Below are positions 18,347 to 28,400 of a DNA stretch of 64,000 bases, piece after piece; position 1 is the first letter of the stretch, and each line of letters starts with the position of its first letter. The stretch covers positions 19,116 to 83,115 of the forward strand of contig JAUHXQ010000005.1 in assembly GCA_030426905.1 (NCBI GenBank), read 5' to 3'. This DNA is from Alphaproteobacteria bacterium (GTDB lineage: Bacteria > Pseudomonadota > Alphaproteobacteria > Rickettsiales > JABSSG01). Made by a program: the position numbers and the translations under genes. Under the pieces are notes generated by a model. It was given only the letters and a program-made list of their open reading frames with translations, did no database searches and was not told the DNA's origin.

Positions 18347-19983
18347 TTGCTTTCCTCTGTTAAAGTTGTAACTAGCTTAGGGGTAAAGTAATTTGATATT
18401 TCTTCAAATACAAATTTTTGATTTAGTGTTTTATTTACTATAGATTCTATATGCATCCTTTGAATATTATTTAATTCTGATAAAGCTCTGCCTAGATATT
18501 TTGCGATGGCAGCTTTAGCTTCAATTTTGTTATTAAATTCTAATGACCTAGTCTCATCAAATGGAATATGCGGTAACTCTTCTTCATTCACTATATTTGC
18601 TAAGGATAAGCTTTGTTGAGTTACCATATCTCCATCATTCAATATAGATACAGGAACAGTTAATCCTGATGCTATGTTTTCTACTTCATCAGCGCGTTTT
18701 TCTTTATCGGATTTCTTGAATTTTCTATAGCCATGCAACGGAACTGGACCTGATGCAGGATAAAAAGGGCCAAGATATCTATTGTTAAATTCAATATGCA
18801 ATTCCTGATCTATAATGCCGTGTAGAAGAGTTACTTCGCTACCTGCCATATCTCCTGTTAGCTGATATTTTACCCCATTAATGTTAACGCATGCATCAGA
18901 ACCTACCACCCTTTTCTCTGGCTCATGAACAAACTTACAAAAATGTTTCCAGCTACACATCTTTTGAAAACCTTCTTGAGGTAGACTATTTTTCCATACC
19001 TCTATTCTGCTCTTATTTTCTCTGCGATGGCGCATCATATTATATTGTTTAACATAGTTGTGAAGCCAAGAATTTGCTTCTTTAATATTAGAGGGCTTAT
19101 GTAAATGATAAAGAGTTTCAAAAGATTCTTTCACTGTCCTATTTGATCTTTCTACCTTACCTTTTGATCTTGCAGTAGTACGTCTACCATCTGTTTTTCT
19201 GGGCAGGTGACACTTTAACTCTATACCAAGACTTTTCATCACTCGATTAAATAAAGCACTTTTTGCAAATACTCCATTATCTGTATATATCATTTTAGGG
19301 ATACCTTGAAACAAGATGCCTGCTTCCTTTTTCGGAGCCATAGCATTGAATAAAAACTTTAATGTAGTCATTACATTTTCACCTGTTACTTCATGATACT
19401 CTGAGTATAATACTCCAGATTTATCATCTACCACACTAGCTAGCATCAGTGTTTCTTTATTATTCCCTATGCTCTTCAAGTCTGATCGTGAAAAATCAAA
19501 CTGCCAACAATCATTGCTATGTTTTGCTTCAAATCGCACTACTGTAGGTTCAATGCGTAATGATTTGTCATCAAATCCCCAACTTTTTAGATAACGATTA
19601 ATAGTAGATTTCTTCAAAAGACCTGTTGGAACTTTTACAAGTTTCCCATCAGTTTCGATACCATGTTCTTCAAGAATCTTAATACAGCGAATAGTAGATA
19701 AATGCCTACCTTTTTTGTTGCTAGTTCTTAGCTTTAATGCTGCAATCAATTTACAATAATATTGCATTATATCTGCTGAAATTATTCTTGGCTTGTTAAA
19801 ATCTATTCTCCTATTGCATGATAAAGTAGTACAAACCTTAAGTTGGCGCCTAACCGTCGCAATAGATATATCAAATGTTTGAGCAAATTCAGTGATTAGC
19901 TTTCTTCTCATAGCATCACGAGTAGAATAAACGGAAATCTGATTATGTAATATTATCAGCTGTTCATGAGGAAGCTGCTTCAT
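18337..19983 (-). CDS. tniA: TniA/Mu-like DDE transposase
   Basis: A 548-residue integrase-fold transposase. An N-terminal helix-turn-helix region (about 1-150) precedes the catalytic core, where the acidic triad is visible as CWQFDFSRSDL, MIYTDNGVF and KGKVERSNRTVKE. A Mu-type C-terminal beta-barrel follows. The ATG at 19983 is preferred because GAGG lies six bases upstream; the frame is open to 20022. It overlaps the resolvase 3' end by 20 bases. With its ATPase and resolvase partners it makes a three-gene Tn5053-like module. All three genes look intact. Confidence 0.85.
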   Translation of the reverse strand: MKQLPHEQLIILHNQISVYSTRDAMRRKLITEFAQTFDISIATVRRQLKVCTTLSCNRRIDFNKPRIISADIMQYYCKLIAALKLRTSNKKGRHLSTIRCIKILEEHGIETDGKLVKVPTGLLKKSTINRYLKSWGFDDKSLRIEPTVVRFEAKHSNDCWQFDFSRSDLKSIGNNKETLMLASVVDDKSGVLYSEYHEVTGENVMTTLKFLFNAMAPKKEAGILFQGIPKMIYTDNGVFAKSALFNRVMKSLGIELKCHLPRKTDGRRTTARSKGKVERSNRTVKESFETLYHLHKPSNIKEANSWLHNYVKQYNMMRHRRENKSRIEVWKNSLPQEGFQKMCSWKHFCKFVHEPEKRVVGSDACVNINGVKYQLTGDMAGSEVTLLHGIIDQELHIEFNNRYLGPFYPASGPVPLHGYRKFKKSDKEKRADEVENIASGLTVPVSILNDGDMVTQQSLSLANIVNEEELPHIPFDETRSLEFNNKIEAKAAIAKYLGRALSELNNIQRMHIESIVNKTLNQKFVFEEISNYFTPKLVTTLTEESKCI

Positions 19984-20617
19984 GTATAACCTCATCTCCT
20001 GTTTGTTTACGCGATATACCATTCTTCTTTAGCCAGTTATGTAGATTAGCTTCAGTAGTACCATAACGATGTGCTATAAATTTTTGTGTGGATCCAGTGG
20101 ATAATAGTGCTTCTATTTCTGTACGATATTTATCTATCTTACTTCTCCCAGGACCAGTAGGCCTACCAAGTTTGTATCCTGCAGCCTTTTTAGCAGCTAA
20201 TGCTTCTTTGGTGCGCTTTGATATCAAATCACGTTCAATTTCTGATGCCATAGCAAATGCCATTGCAACAATCTTACTTTGTATAGAATGATCCAGTTGC
20301 CAGTTACTTTTTACTGCATACACATTGATTCCTTTTTCTATTGCTATAGCAAGTATTTCCATACATTCTAACATACTACGACCAAGTCTAGATAACTCAC
20401 TGATTATGATATTATCCCCTTTTTGAAGGCTATCTATTATTGATCCTATCTTTCTTTTTCTCCATAAAATACTTCCAGAAATCTTTTCCTCTACAAATTT
20501 AACTTTACCTAACTCTTTATCATTAGCTAGATGTAAAATATCTGATTTATTTTTTTCAAGATCTTGATCTAGTGTTGATACCCGAAGATATGCAATTGTT
20601 GTTAACTCTTGAACCAT
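19964..20617 (-). CDS. tniR: Serine recombinase (resolvase) of the Tni-type module
   Basis: A 217-residue small serine recombinase. The catalytic serine lies in YLRVSTLDQD (residue about 13), and the conserved ELSRLGRSMLEC and EIERDLISKRTKEAL blocks are present. The helix-turn-helix at the end (TQKFIAHRYGTTEANLHNWL) would bind the resolution site. Unlike Tn3-type proteins it carries the longer GRPTGPGRSKIDKYRTEI linker. It is first in the operon with the transposase. The roughly 140 bases upstream, which probably hold the resolution site and promoter, show no clear motif. Confidence 0.85.
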   Translation of the reverse strand: MVQELTTIAYLRVSTLDQDLEKNKSDILHLANDKELGKVKFVEEKISGSILWRKRKIGSIIDSLQKGDNIIISELSRLGRSMLECMEILAIAIEKGINVYAVKSNWQLDHSIQSKIVAMAFAMASEIERDLISKRTKEALAAKKAAGYKLGRPTGPGRSKIDKYRTEIEALLSTGSTQKFIAHRYGTTEANLHNWLKKNGISRKQTGDEVIHEAASS

Positions 20618-20756
20618 TTTTGCTATTTTTATATACCCATTAGAAGAAAACTTATCTTTCTCATTTTATTTATAAGTTTTTTTATAAGAATATCAATAAT
20701 ATTTATCAAATAAAAAATCTAGAATAAATGATCGTTTTTTTGCAGCTATAATGTTA

Positions 20757-22193
20757 TTATTTATCATCAAGCAATTTACTAAAATCTACTATACTTGAAA
20801 AATAATCTTCCTCTTCTAATGAAGAGGTAACGCCATTCACATGAATCAATACCGGAATACATGAAAACCCTTTAGGTGTTTTTATATTACTTATTTTTTT
20901 TTCCATATCAGAAATAACTGAGATATCTATTGGCTGTTTAGAAAATTTAATTTCGCATATATAAAGGTTATTGTGTTTTGTATGAATCAAATAATCTATT
21001 TGGCACCCTTTAAACTCTTTAGTTTTTCTTTGAAAAAAAGGATTTGATGAAACTATTTCTTCTTCCTTAAGATTTAAACATTTATATATATATTTATTAT
21101 TATTCAGCACTAAATTCTCAAATTGGAGCCCTAATATAGTAGACCATGCTGGTAGATTGATAAGAGACTTAAATTTAAACCCATCTCGTTCTATTTTAGT
21201 TTTGTACTTGGATATATATTTTAAGTAAAATCTTAAGTAGTTATCACTAAGTCTATATTTACTCAGCTTAGAATCTTCCCCCGTACTTAAATGCCAGGTG
21301 TAGTCACGCTTTATAAACCCTGATAACTCAAGTTCTTTTAGATATTGTGAAAGACGTCCTGTTTGAAGCATATTAAGTTCTATTGATATTTCTTGTATTT
21401 CTTTTGATCCACTAGCAAGAAATTCAACTATTTTTTTATACGTTTTACTACGATTTGAAAATAGATCCGAAAAAATATGCTCAAACTCTTCTACTAAAAG
21501 CCCTCCTTTAGTAAAGCATAATTTTTTAATATTAGCTTCTGCAGTTATAGATGGATTAATTTCCTCAAGATATTTTGGTATTCCTCCAACTACGGAGAAT
21601 ATTTGGAATTTCTCGTAAGCAGATATATGTTTTCCCTGTTTTCCCCAAAACAATTTACAATCATTTAGAGGTAGTTCATCTAAAGTAATAGTATGCGATA
21701 TCCTACCAACAAATCCTGTGTTGTTTAATATATTTTCTTCAATCCAAAAGGAGGCAGACCCACATAATATCATTATTAACTTATCATTATTCTTAAAATA
21801 TATATCCCAAGCATTTTTTAATTTACCAAGAAAATTAGGATCTTTAGATCCCATCCAAGATATTTCATCTAACAGCAATACTACTTTGCCTTGTTGTGTT
21901 TCTTTGTTAAGCAAGAAAAACAATGTATTCCAATCATTACTCTTCACACCACTAATTCCTATGATGCTACCAAGTTGACTAGAAAATTCATCTCTCTGTG
22001 ATTGAGCTGTCGTACCACTTGTAGGAGGAATACCAGAAAACCTATAGAATTTATACTCTTTAGCAAACTCCTCTACTAATCTACTCTTCCCTATTCTTCT
22101 TCTACCACGTATTACAATCAATGATGCATTTTTCTTTTTGAATAAATCATTCAAAAATTTAAGCTCATCATCTCTTCCAATAAAAATACTCAT
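20757..22193 (-). CDS. Archaeal-type AAA ATPase with DUF234-like C-terminus
   Basis: A 478-residue ATPase of the family common in archaea, Bacteroidetes and intracellular bacteria. The opening FIGRDDELKFLNDLF, Walker A RGRRRIGKSRLVEEF (residue about 35), and Walker B VVLLLDEISWM (about 110) are typical. A winged-helix region (about 265-330) and a C-terminal nuclease-like domain with CQIDYLI and YICEIKFSK (D, E-x-K pattern) follow, as in the DUF234 family. Cellular role is unknown. It stands alone between the transposition module and the NRPS locus. Confidence 0.8.
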   Translation of the reverse strand: MSIFIGRDDELKFLNDLFKKKNASLIVIRGRRRIGKSRLVEEFAKEYKFYRFSGIPPTSGTTAQSQRDEFSSQLGSIIGISGVKSNDWNTLFFLLNKETQQGKVVLLLDEISWMGSKDPNFLGKLKNAWDIYFKNNDKLIMILCGSASFWIEENILNNTGFVGRISHTITLDELPLNDCKLFWGKQGKHISAYEKFQIFSVVGGIPKYLEEINPSITAEANIKKLCFTKGGLLVEEFEHIFSDLFSNRSKTYKKIVEFLASGSKEIQEISIELNMLQTGRLSQYLKELELSGFIKRDYTWHLSTGEDSKLSKYRLSDNYLRFYLKYISKYKTKIERDGFKFKSLINLPAWSTILGLQFENLVLNNNKYIYKCLNLKEEEIVSSNPFFQRKTKEFKGCQIDYLIHTKHNNLYICEIKFSKQPIDISVISDMEKKISNIKTPKGFSCIPVLIHVNGVTSSLEEEDYFSSIVDFSKLLDDK

Positions 22194-22453
22194 ACTCGTA
22201 TATTCTATATAATAGATAGAGATAATATACTAGAAAACGTATGAAGTAAATATAAAACTGATTTTGTAGCACATTGATTTAAAATTATTTATGTACTGCA
22301 AAATCTTAAAACTAGATTTATAGTACATTGAATTATTGCTACTCTCCGTACTGTAAATCGCAATATATCAATTACTAGATAGTTAATATCTGTAATATAC
22401 TATCTAAAAACATAACTTTAAATTGATACAACTTTATAAATAACCAAAAAGCA

Positions 22454-25400
22454 TCACAAATCTGTGTTTGCATCTTTACTTTCACCAACAATATACTCAA
22501 AAATATTAGAATAAGCTTCTTTTATAGCATCAAAAAATCCTTCTGTTTTAGCGTTCGCATAAACCTTTATTTCTTCTGGAACAATTGACATAATTGCTTT
22601 TGTAGTCATGTCTGTCATTACCACACTACTTAATACAGCAGTAGCTTTTTGTATCATTACAATCTTTTTTAAATCGATATCAGCAGGACTTGTAATGTGG
22701 CTAACATAGCTTATCATATATATCCCTACTCCTGCATCTGCTATATACGGCACTGCGCTTTCTATGTATCCTTTTTCTTGCTGCTCTTGTCCATCCCAGC
22801 TTTGTTCATAACAACTTACTCCATGGAAGAAAGCCCCTGTTGCTGCATCAAACATTATTTTGCCTGCTCCTATTCCTCCATAAACCCAAACGGTACTTAT
22901 TCCATTTATTGTTCCCAATACTGCTCCTGTTACAGTACTTAACCCACACTGACTTATAAAATCTAAAGGTGTTTCTATTGGATTTAAGTCTTTAGGAACA
23001 AGTTGATGACTTTGCTGGTAAGCATAATATTTAGCAGTATATGTAGCTGTATTCAAACCAGAATAGTATGCAATTTGTACTGAATTACAAGAAGGAAGAG
23101 ATTTTAAGCCAATGATATTTGCAGTTAAATGTACACCTATCCATATAATATCATAATTAGCAACTTCCTGAAAAACTTCTAATGTTCTAAATAACTCTTC
23201 AAATTGCTTCACTACACTAACAGGTAGTAATGGAGCAATAATCTCCCTAGTTATATACTTAATAGAGTTCCAATTCTCTATTAATTCCTTTGTGCCATAA
23301 GCTATAGTAACAGTAGAAGAAATTCTTGGCATGTGATAGCTTTCATAATATTGCTCTTCATCATCCACAAATTGCCTTTTATAATCCTCCCAAGATTTTG
23401 ATCCAGTATCTTCTGTACGATAAAGAGCATTATTTATATCCTGTACTCTTTGCATCAAATCTTCTTCCTGTACAGTAGAATATTCTACTGCCAAAACTAA
23501 ATGACTATATATAGGCCCTTTTATCTGAAGCATATATGCATGATATTCCCTGAGTACAGACAAAGAAAGCAGCATATTATCAGCACATGCACCTGTATTC
23601 ATACCATTATAATATTGCATAGCTGTAGTTAATATTTTTACATTAGAATATGGGGCAAAAGCACTTTTTATCTGCATTACAGAACTTGCATATCCTCTCT
23701 CTGAATCTATTATTAGATAATATCGGGCTAAATCAAGTTGCTCCTCAAATTGTTCATATTGCATTATACTTGCAGTTACTGATCCAGCGTGCGCTCTTTG
23801 AAAATTCAGTAATTGTAAGTTTTGTTCTAAAGATTTTTTATCCATACTTTGAATATCTGCATCTATTATATCACCAGCAAACTGCTCATCTTCATCACCA
23901 CTCACACATGCTGAAATTCTTATTGGATTGCATCTTTGCAATATGTCAGCTTGAATAATACGAGCCATTGTATGAGCATTATCTCCTTCCATAATTGCTT
24001 GATGATGCCCTGATACAGAGTGTGTTTGTAAGTTCGGTATAAGTTTAGACCAACCATTATGTTGTTTCGCAAATGCTTTATGCATAAATTTTTTCTCAGC
24101 CCAATTTAAACGAAACTCTGGTATCTCAAGAAAACTCCATTTATCGCTTGCCTTTAGAAGCACAACATCACCTGCATAAGGCAAAGGCTTATAAGCTAAC
24201 ATAGCAAGAGTCTGTATGCGATCTGCTTCTTTGACATGATCTTGATAAGGTTGTGGTAATTGTCTATAAAAAGGATCATTTTGTAAAACATTCTTAAGCC
24301 CTGCCCTTACCCTACTACATTCAAATTTAGTAAATAAAATAGTATCTAAAAAATAGACTACCTTGACTTCTTGACCTTGTCTTTTTATTATCTGTGCCAT
24401 TTCAAACGCAATAACACCACCAAGTGACCATCCTCCTAAATAAAAAGGTCCAGCTTGTTGTACTGATTGTACATATGCTAAATACTTAGTAGCCATTGCT
24501 TCAATGGTTTCTAATAGCGGAGGATCGTTTTTATAATTATAATTTTCAATCACATAAATAGGTTGTTCTTGATGAAAACTACTAGCTAGTGTGATATAAG
24601 CCTCAGCTCCTCCTCTGCCTGAATGCACAAAAAAGACAGGAGGATATTTACCACTTTCATGAAAAACAAGCATTGGTCGGTAACTTAATGCTGTATCGTG
24701 CATTTGAAATACCTCAGATAATTCTTGAATAGTCTGATGTGTAAATAACAAAGATACTGGATGAGTAGTTTCAAAACGCTGATTAATTTTTGTGATTAAA
24801 TGTACCGCAAGGAGTGAATTTCCACCAAGATCGAAAAAATTACTATCAATATTTACATTATCTAAATCTAGCGCTTCGCAAAATAATTGCGAAAGTATTG
24901 TTTCTACATTTGTAGCTATAAGTGTAGTATAGCTTTGTTGTTGAGATACTTCCTTAAGTGGTTCTGGCAATGCTTTACGATCCACCTTGCCATTCGATGA
25001 AAGAGGCATATATGCTAATAAAGTTAAGCTGAAAGGTACCATATAATATGGTAACTTTACTTCCAAATGTCTTATTAATTCTGGTACTAAGCTATGTTGT
25101 AACTTGCTAATCAGAGGATTATTTACATATTGCCGTGGATCACCTTCTATACAATGAGGATTGGTATCTACAACAATAAGACCAACAACTGATGCTGGTT
25201 GATTAAGAAATACCACATCAAATAATTGTATAGAATATTCATCATTCCAATATAATTCAGTACGCAATCCTAAAGATTTCCCTAATTGAATTAAAACATG
25301 TGGTTCAATTCCTGTTGGAATACTCGCTTTTAATGCTGCTGTTGAATCAAAACCAAAATTATCTACAGTATGTAACCATTGCAAAGTCATTGCTTCTTGA

Positions 25401-28400
25401 GATAATCTTATATTTGGAATAGCTTTTATACACATTGCTTGCAATGTGGTTGGATCTGATTCTTTCCATACTTGTAATTGCTGGTATAGCGTATGCAAAT
25501 CACTTTCTGTTGTCCAGTCTTGCCATGTTGGTATTATTGCAAAAACAGGCTCATTACTTATATATAATGTTGTATCATATCTAAATTTACTCATCTCATT
25601 GTGAAGCTCTTCAGATTTTATCTGAACTTGCACGTGCTGCAAACCAGGAATAGCATTTCTTAATGCGTAAAAAAAATCAGGAGAAATAAGCAATTCTTTT
25701 TCATGCTGCATCTGTGCTTGAACTTTTCTTAAAAATTCATCTTTTGATAAATGAGTAGTTGTTTTATGAAGTTGCACAGAAGCATGATATGCTTCCAGTA
25801 AATCTAGATTGCGGATATCGCCAATAAATAAACATCCTGAAGGTAATAGTAATTTTGTAGCTTTGTTAACTACCTCTAGCAAATATTCTGCACTTGGAAA
25901 ATGCTGTGTTACAGAGTTAATAATAATAGTGTCTACTTCTAAAACATCCCATTCTGAAAAGTCATCAGCTGGACGTTGAAGAGCTGTGACATGATTTAAA
26001 TGAGTGGTACTTTCAGCCAATACTCGAACCATTGCAACAGCTGTTGGTGAAATATCTGTAGCAATATATGAAGTACAATGAGGTGCTATACGAGATACTA
26101 ATAATCCAGTTCCACAGCCAATTTCTAAAACATTTTTTGGATTTAAAGCTAAAATACGGTTAACTGTATTCTCTACCCATTCACGCATTTCATGTTCAGA
26201 AATCAGCTCTCCTGTGTAACTACTACGCCATCCTGCAGTATTTAATGTCGGGTCAATCACTGTACTGCTTTGATATATTCCTTCATAAACCTCTGTCCAA
26301 TCTTTGGTATATTCATCGCAATCTATAAATTTTTCTGCTTCTACACTATTAGGAACAACATAAGCTGCTAACTTTTTTTGTTTTCCTTGATCACAAGTTA
26401 CTACAGCACATTGTTTTACACTAGGATGCTGAGATAAAGAGGATTCTATCTCTCCTAACTCAATACGATGCCCACTAATCTTTACCTGAGTATCTTTACG
26501 ACCAATAAATTCAATATATCCTTTACTAGACCATTTTCCTAAATCACCTGTTTTATATAAGCGTTCTCCAGTTTCAGGGTGGGTTATAAAACTAACTGCA
26601 GTACGTTTTGGATCATTCCAGTAACCTAAAGCAACACCCTTACCACCAATATGAATCTCTCCAATGATATCAAATGGGGTATAATTTAATTGCTCATCCA
26701 ATACATACATATGCTGATTAGTCATAGGCATACCATAAGGAATACTTTTCCAATCAGGATCTATAGCTTCAACAGGATAGATAATTGACCAAATAGAGCC
26801 TTCCGTTGCACCTCCCAAGCTAATAAAAAGAGTTGAAGTAAAATGATGCTGTACATCATAAGGTAGCTCTAAAGGAACCCAATCACCACTGAGCAATGTC
26901 ACTCGCAAAGTATTTTCTAGCGCTGGATGAGCATTGTCTGGCAAATGGTTCAAATATTCTACTAACATTTGCATAAACATCGGTACAGTATTCCACATGG
27001 TTATTTGATGAGTTGTAAGTAAATTAATCCAGTGACTAGGTTCCTTAACCCTATTTGCCTCAGGTAACACAATAGCCCCACCAACAGACAATATGCCAAA
27101 TATATCATAAATTGCTAAGTCAAAGCTTAAATTAGATAATGCTAATACTTTATCATGCTCATTAACACTAAACCTCTGATTAATATCAAGAATAGTATTT
27201 AATGCATTTTGGTGACTTATTATTACTCCCTTTGGTTGTCCAGTAGATCCTGATGTAAAAATAACATATGCAATATCATTAGATCGCTGTTGTCTTGGTA
27301 ATGTTGTAGCTAAAGAAGAAAAATGCTGAAAATCGTTATCAACAACAAAAGAAGTCACTTCTGATAAAACACTACTAGTAGATAATTCTTCAAAGACAGC
27401 TTGTTGCGTTAAAACTAACCTTACTTGCCCCTGTATCATTACTTGCTGAATACGAGTTTCAGGCCAGTCTGCATCTATCGGCAAAAATGCAGCTCCCGAT
27501 CCAATTATACCGAAAGATGCAACTATTTGCTCCCAACCTTTATGCATTAATATTGCTATAAGCTGATTAGGTATAGCACCAGACTCCTTTAGAGTGTGCG
27601 CAATACGATTTGCATAATTTAAGACCTCTCTATAAGTTAAGGTCTTATCATGAGCAATTACTGCAATATTATCAGGTGTTCTATGTGCTTGATGAACAAG
27701 TAATTCATATAAGGTATGATCTAACGACCAATCATTTGATACTTGATTCCATCTAAGTACAGAATCTCTTTCTTCAGCAAGATTACGTATATTCGTTTGC
27801 TCTAATAAATTAAAATGAGTGAACCCCGATGTATGAAGCATATGAATAACATTGCTTTCTTCTGTAGCTTGATGAACATTAATTAATGTCAACATACTAG
27901 CATCGTCGGTATTTTTTCTCCAAATCATCAAACTTACATGAGATATTTGAGCCCATAATAAAGCTGTTTGATATCCTAGCCATAAAGTTTTTGGAATTTC
28001 ATATAACCTAACATAGGTAGTAAATGTTTCTGGTAGCTGACAGAATGCATCAATTTCTTGATTTTTTTCTTCAAAAGTAGAAAAGACTGTTGTTAATGTT
28101 TGCGTTGCAGCAGCTGTAATACGTTCATTCAACCAATCTACTCTTCCACTTAAGCCAAGTTCATCTGGATATGGTTCATCAATGCCTGTTTTTGCTTCTA
28201 TCATTATACGGTCTAATTCCTTCCAAGCAATTTGATATTGATGTTTCAGCTCACGCCACACAGCCGGTTTTATATGTTCAGGTACATCACCTACAAGTAA
28301 AGTAGCTCTTATTTCTGGAACCAAGAGTTGTCTTGCATTTAGATCATATTCTAAAGGTAAGAGGCGATCTACCAATTGACTACGAGTAACACCCAGTACA

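Noticed and set aside
22377..22405. Inverted repeat AGATAGT ... ACTATCT downstream of the NRPS gene
   Set aside because: The stem is only seven A+T-rich base pairs with a 15-base loop and no following T run, so it is not supported as a terminator.
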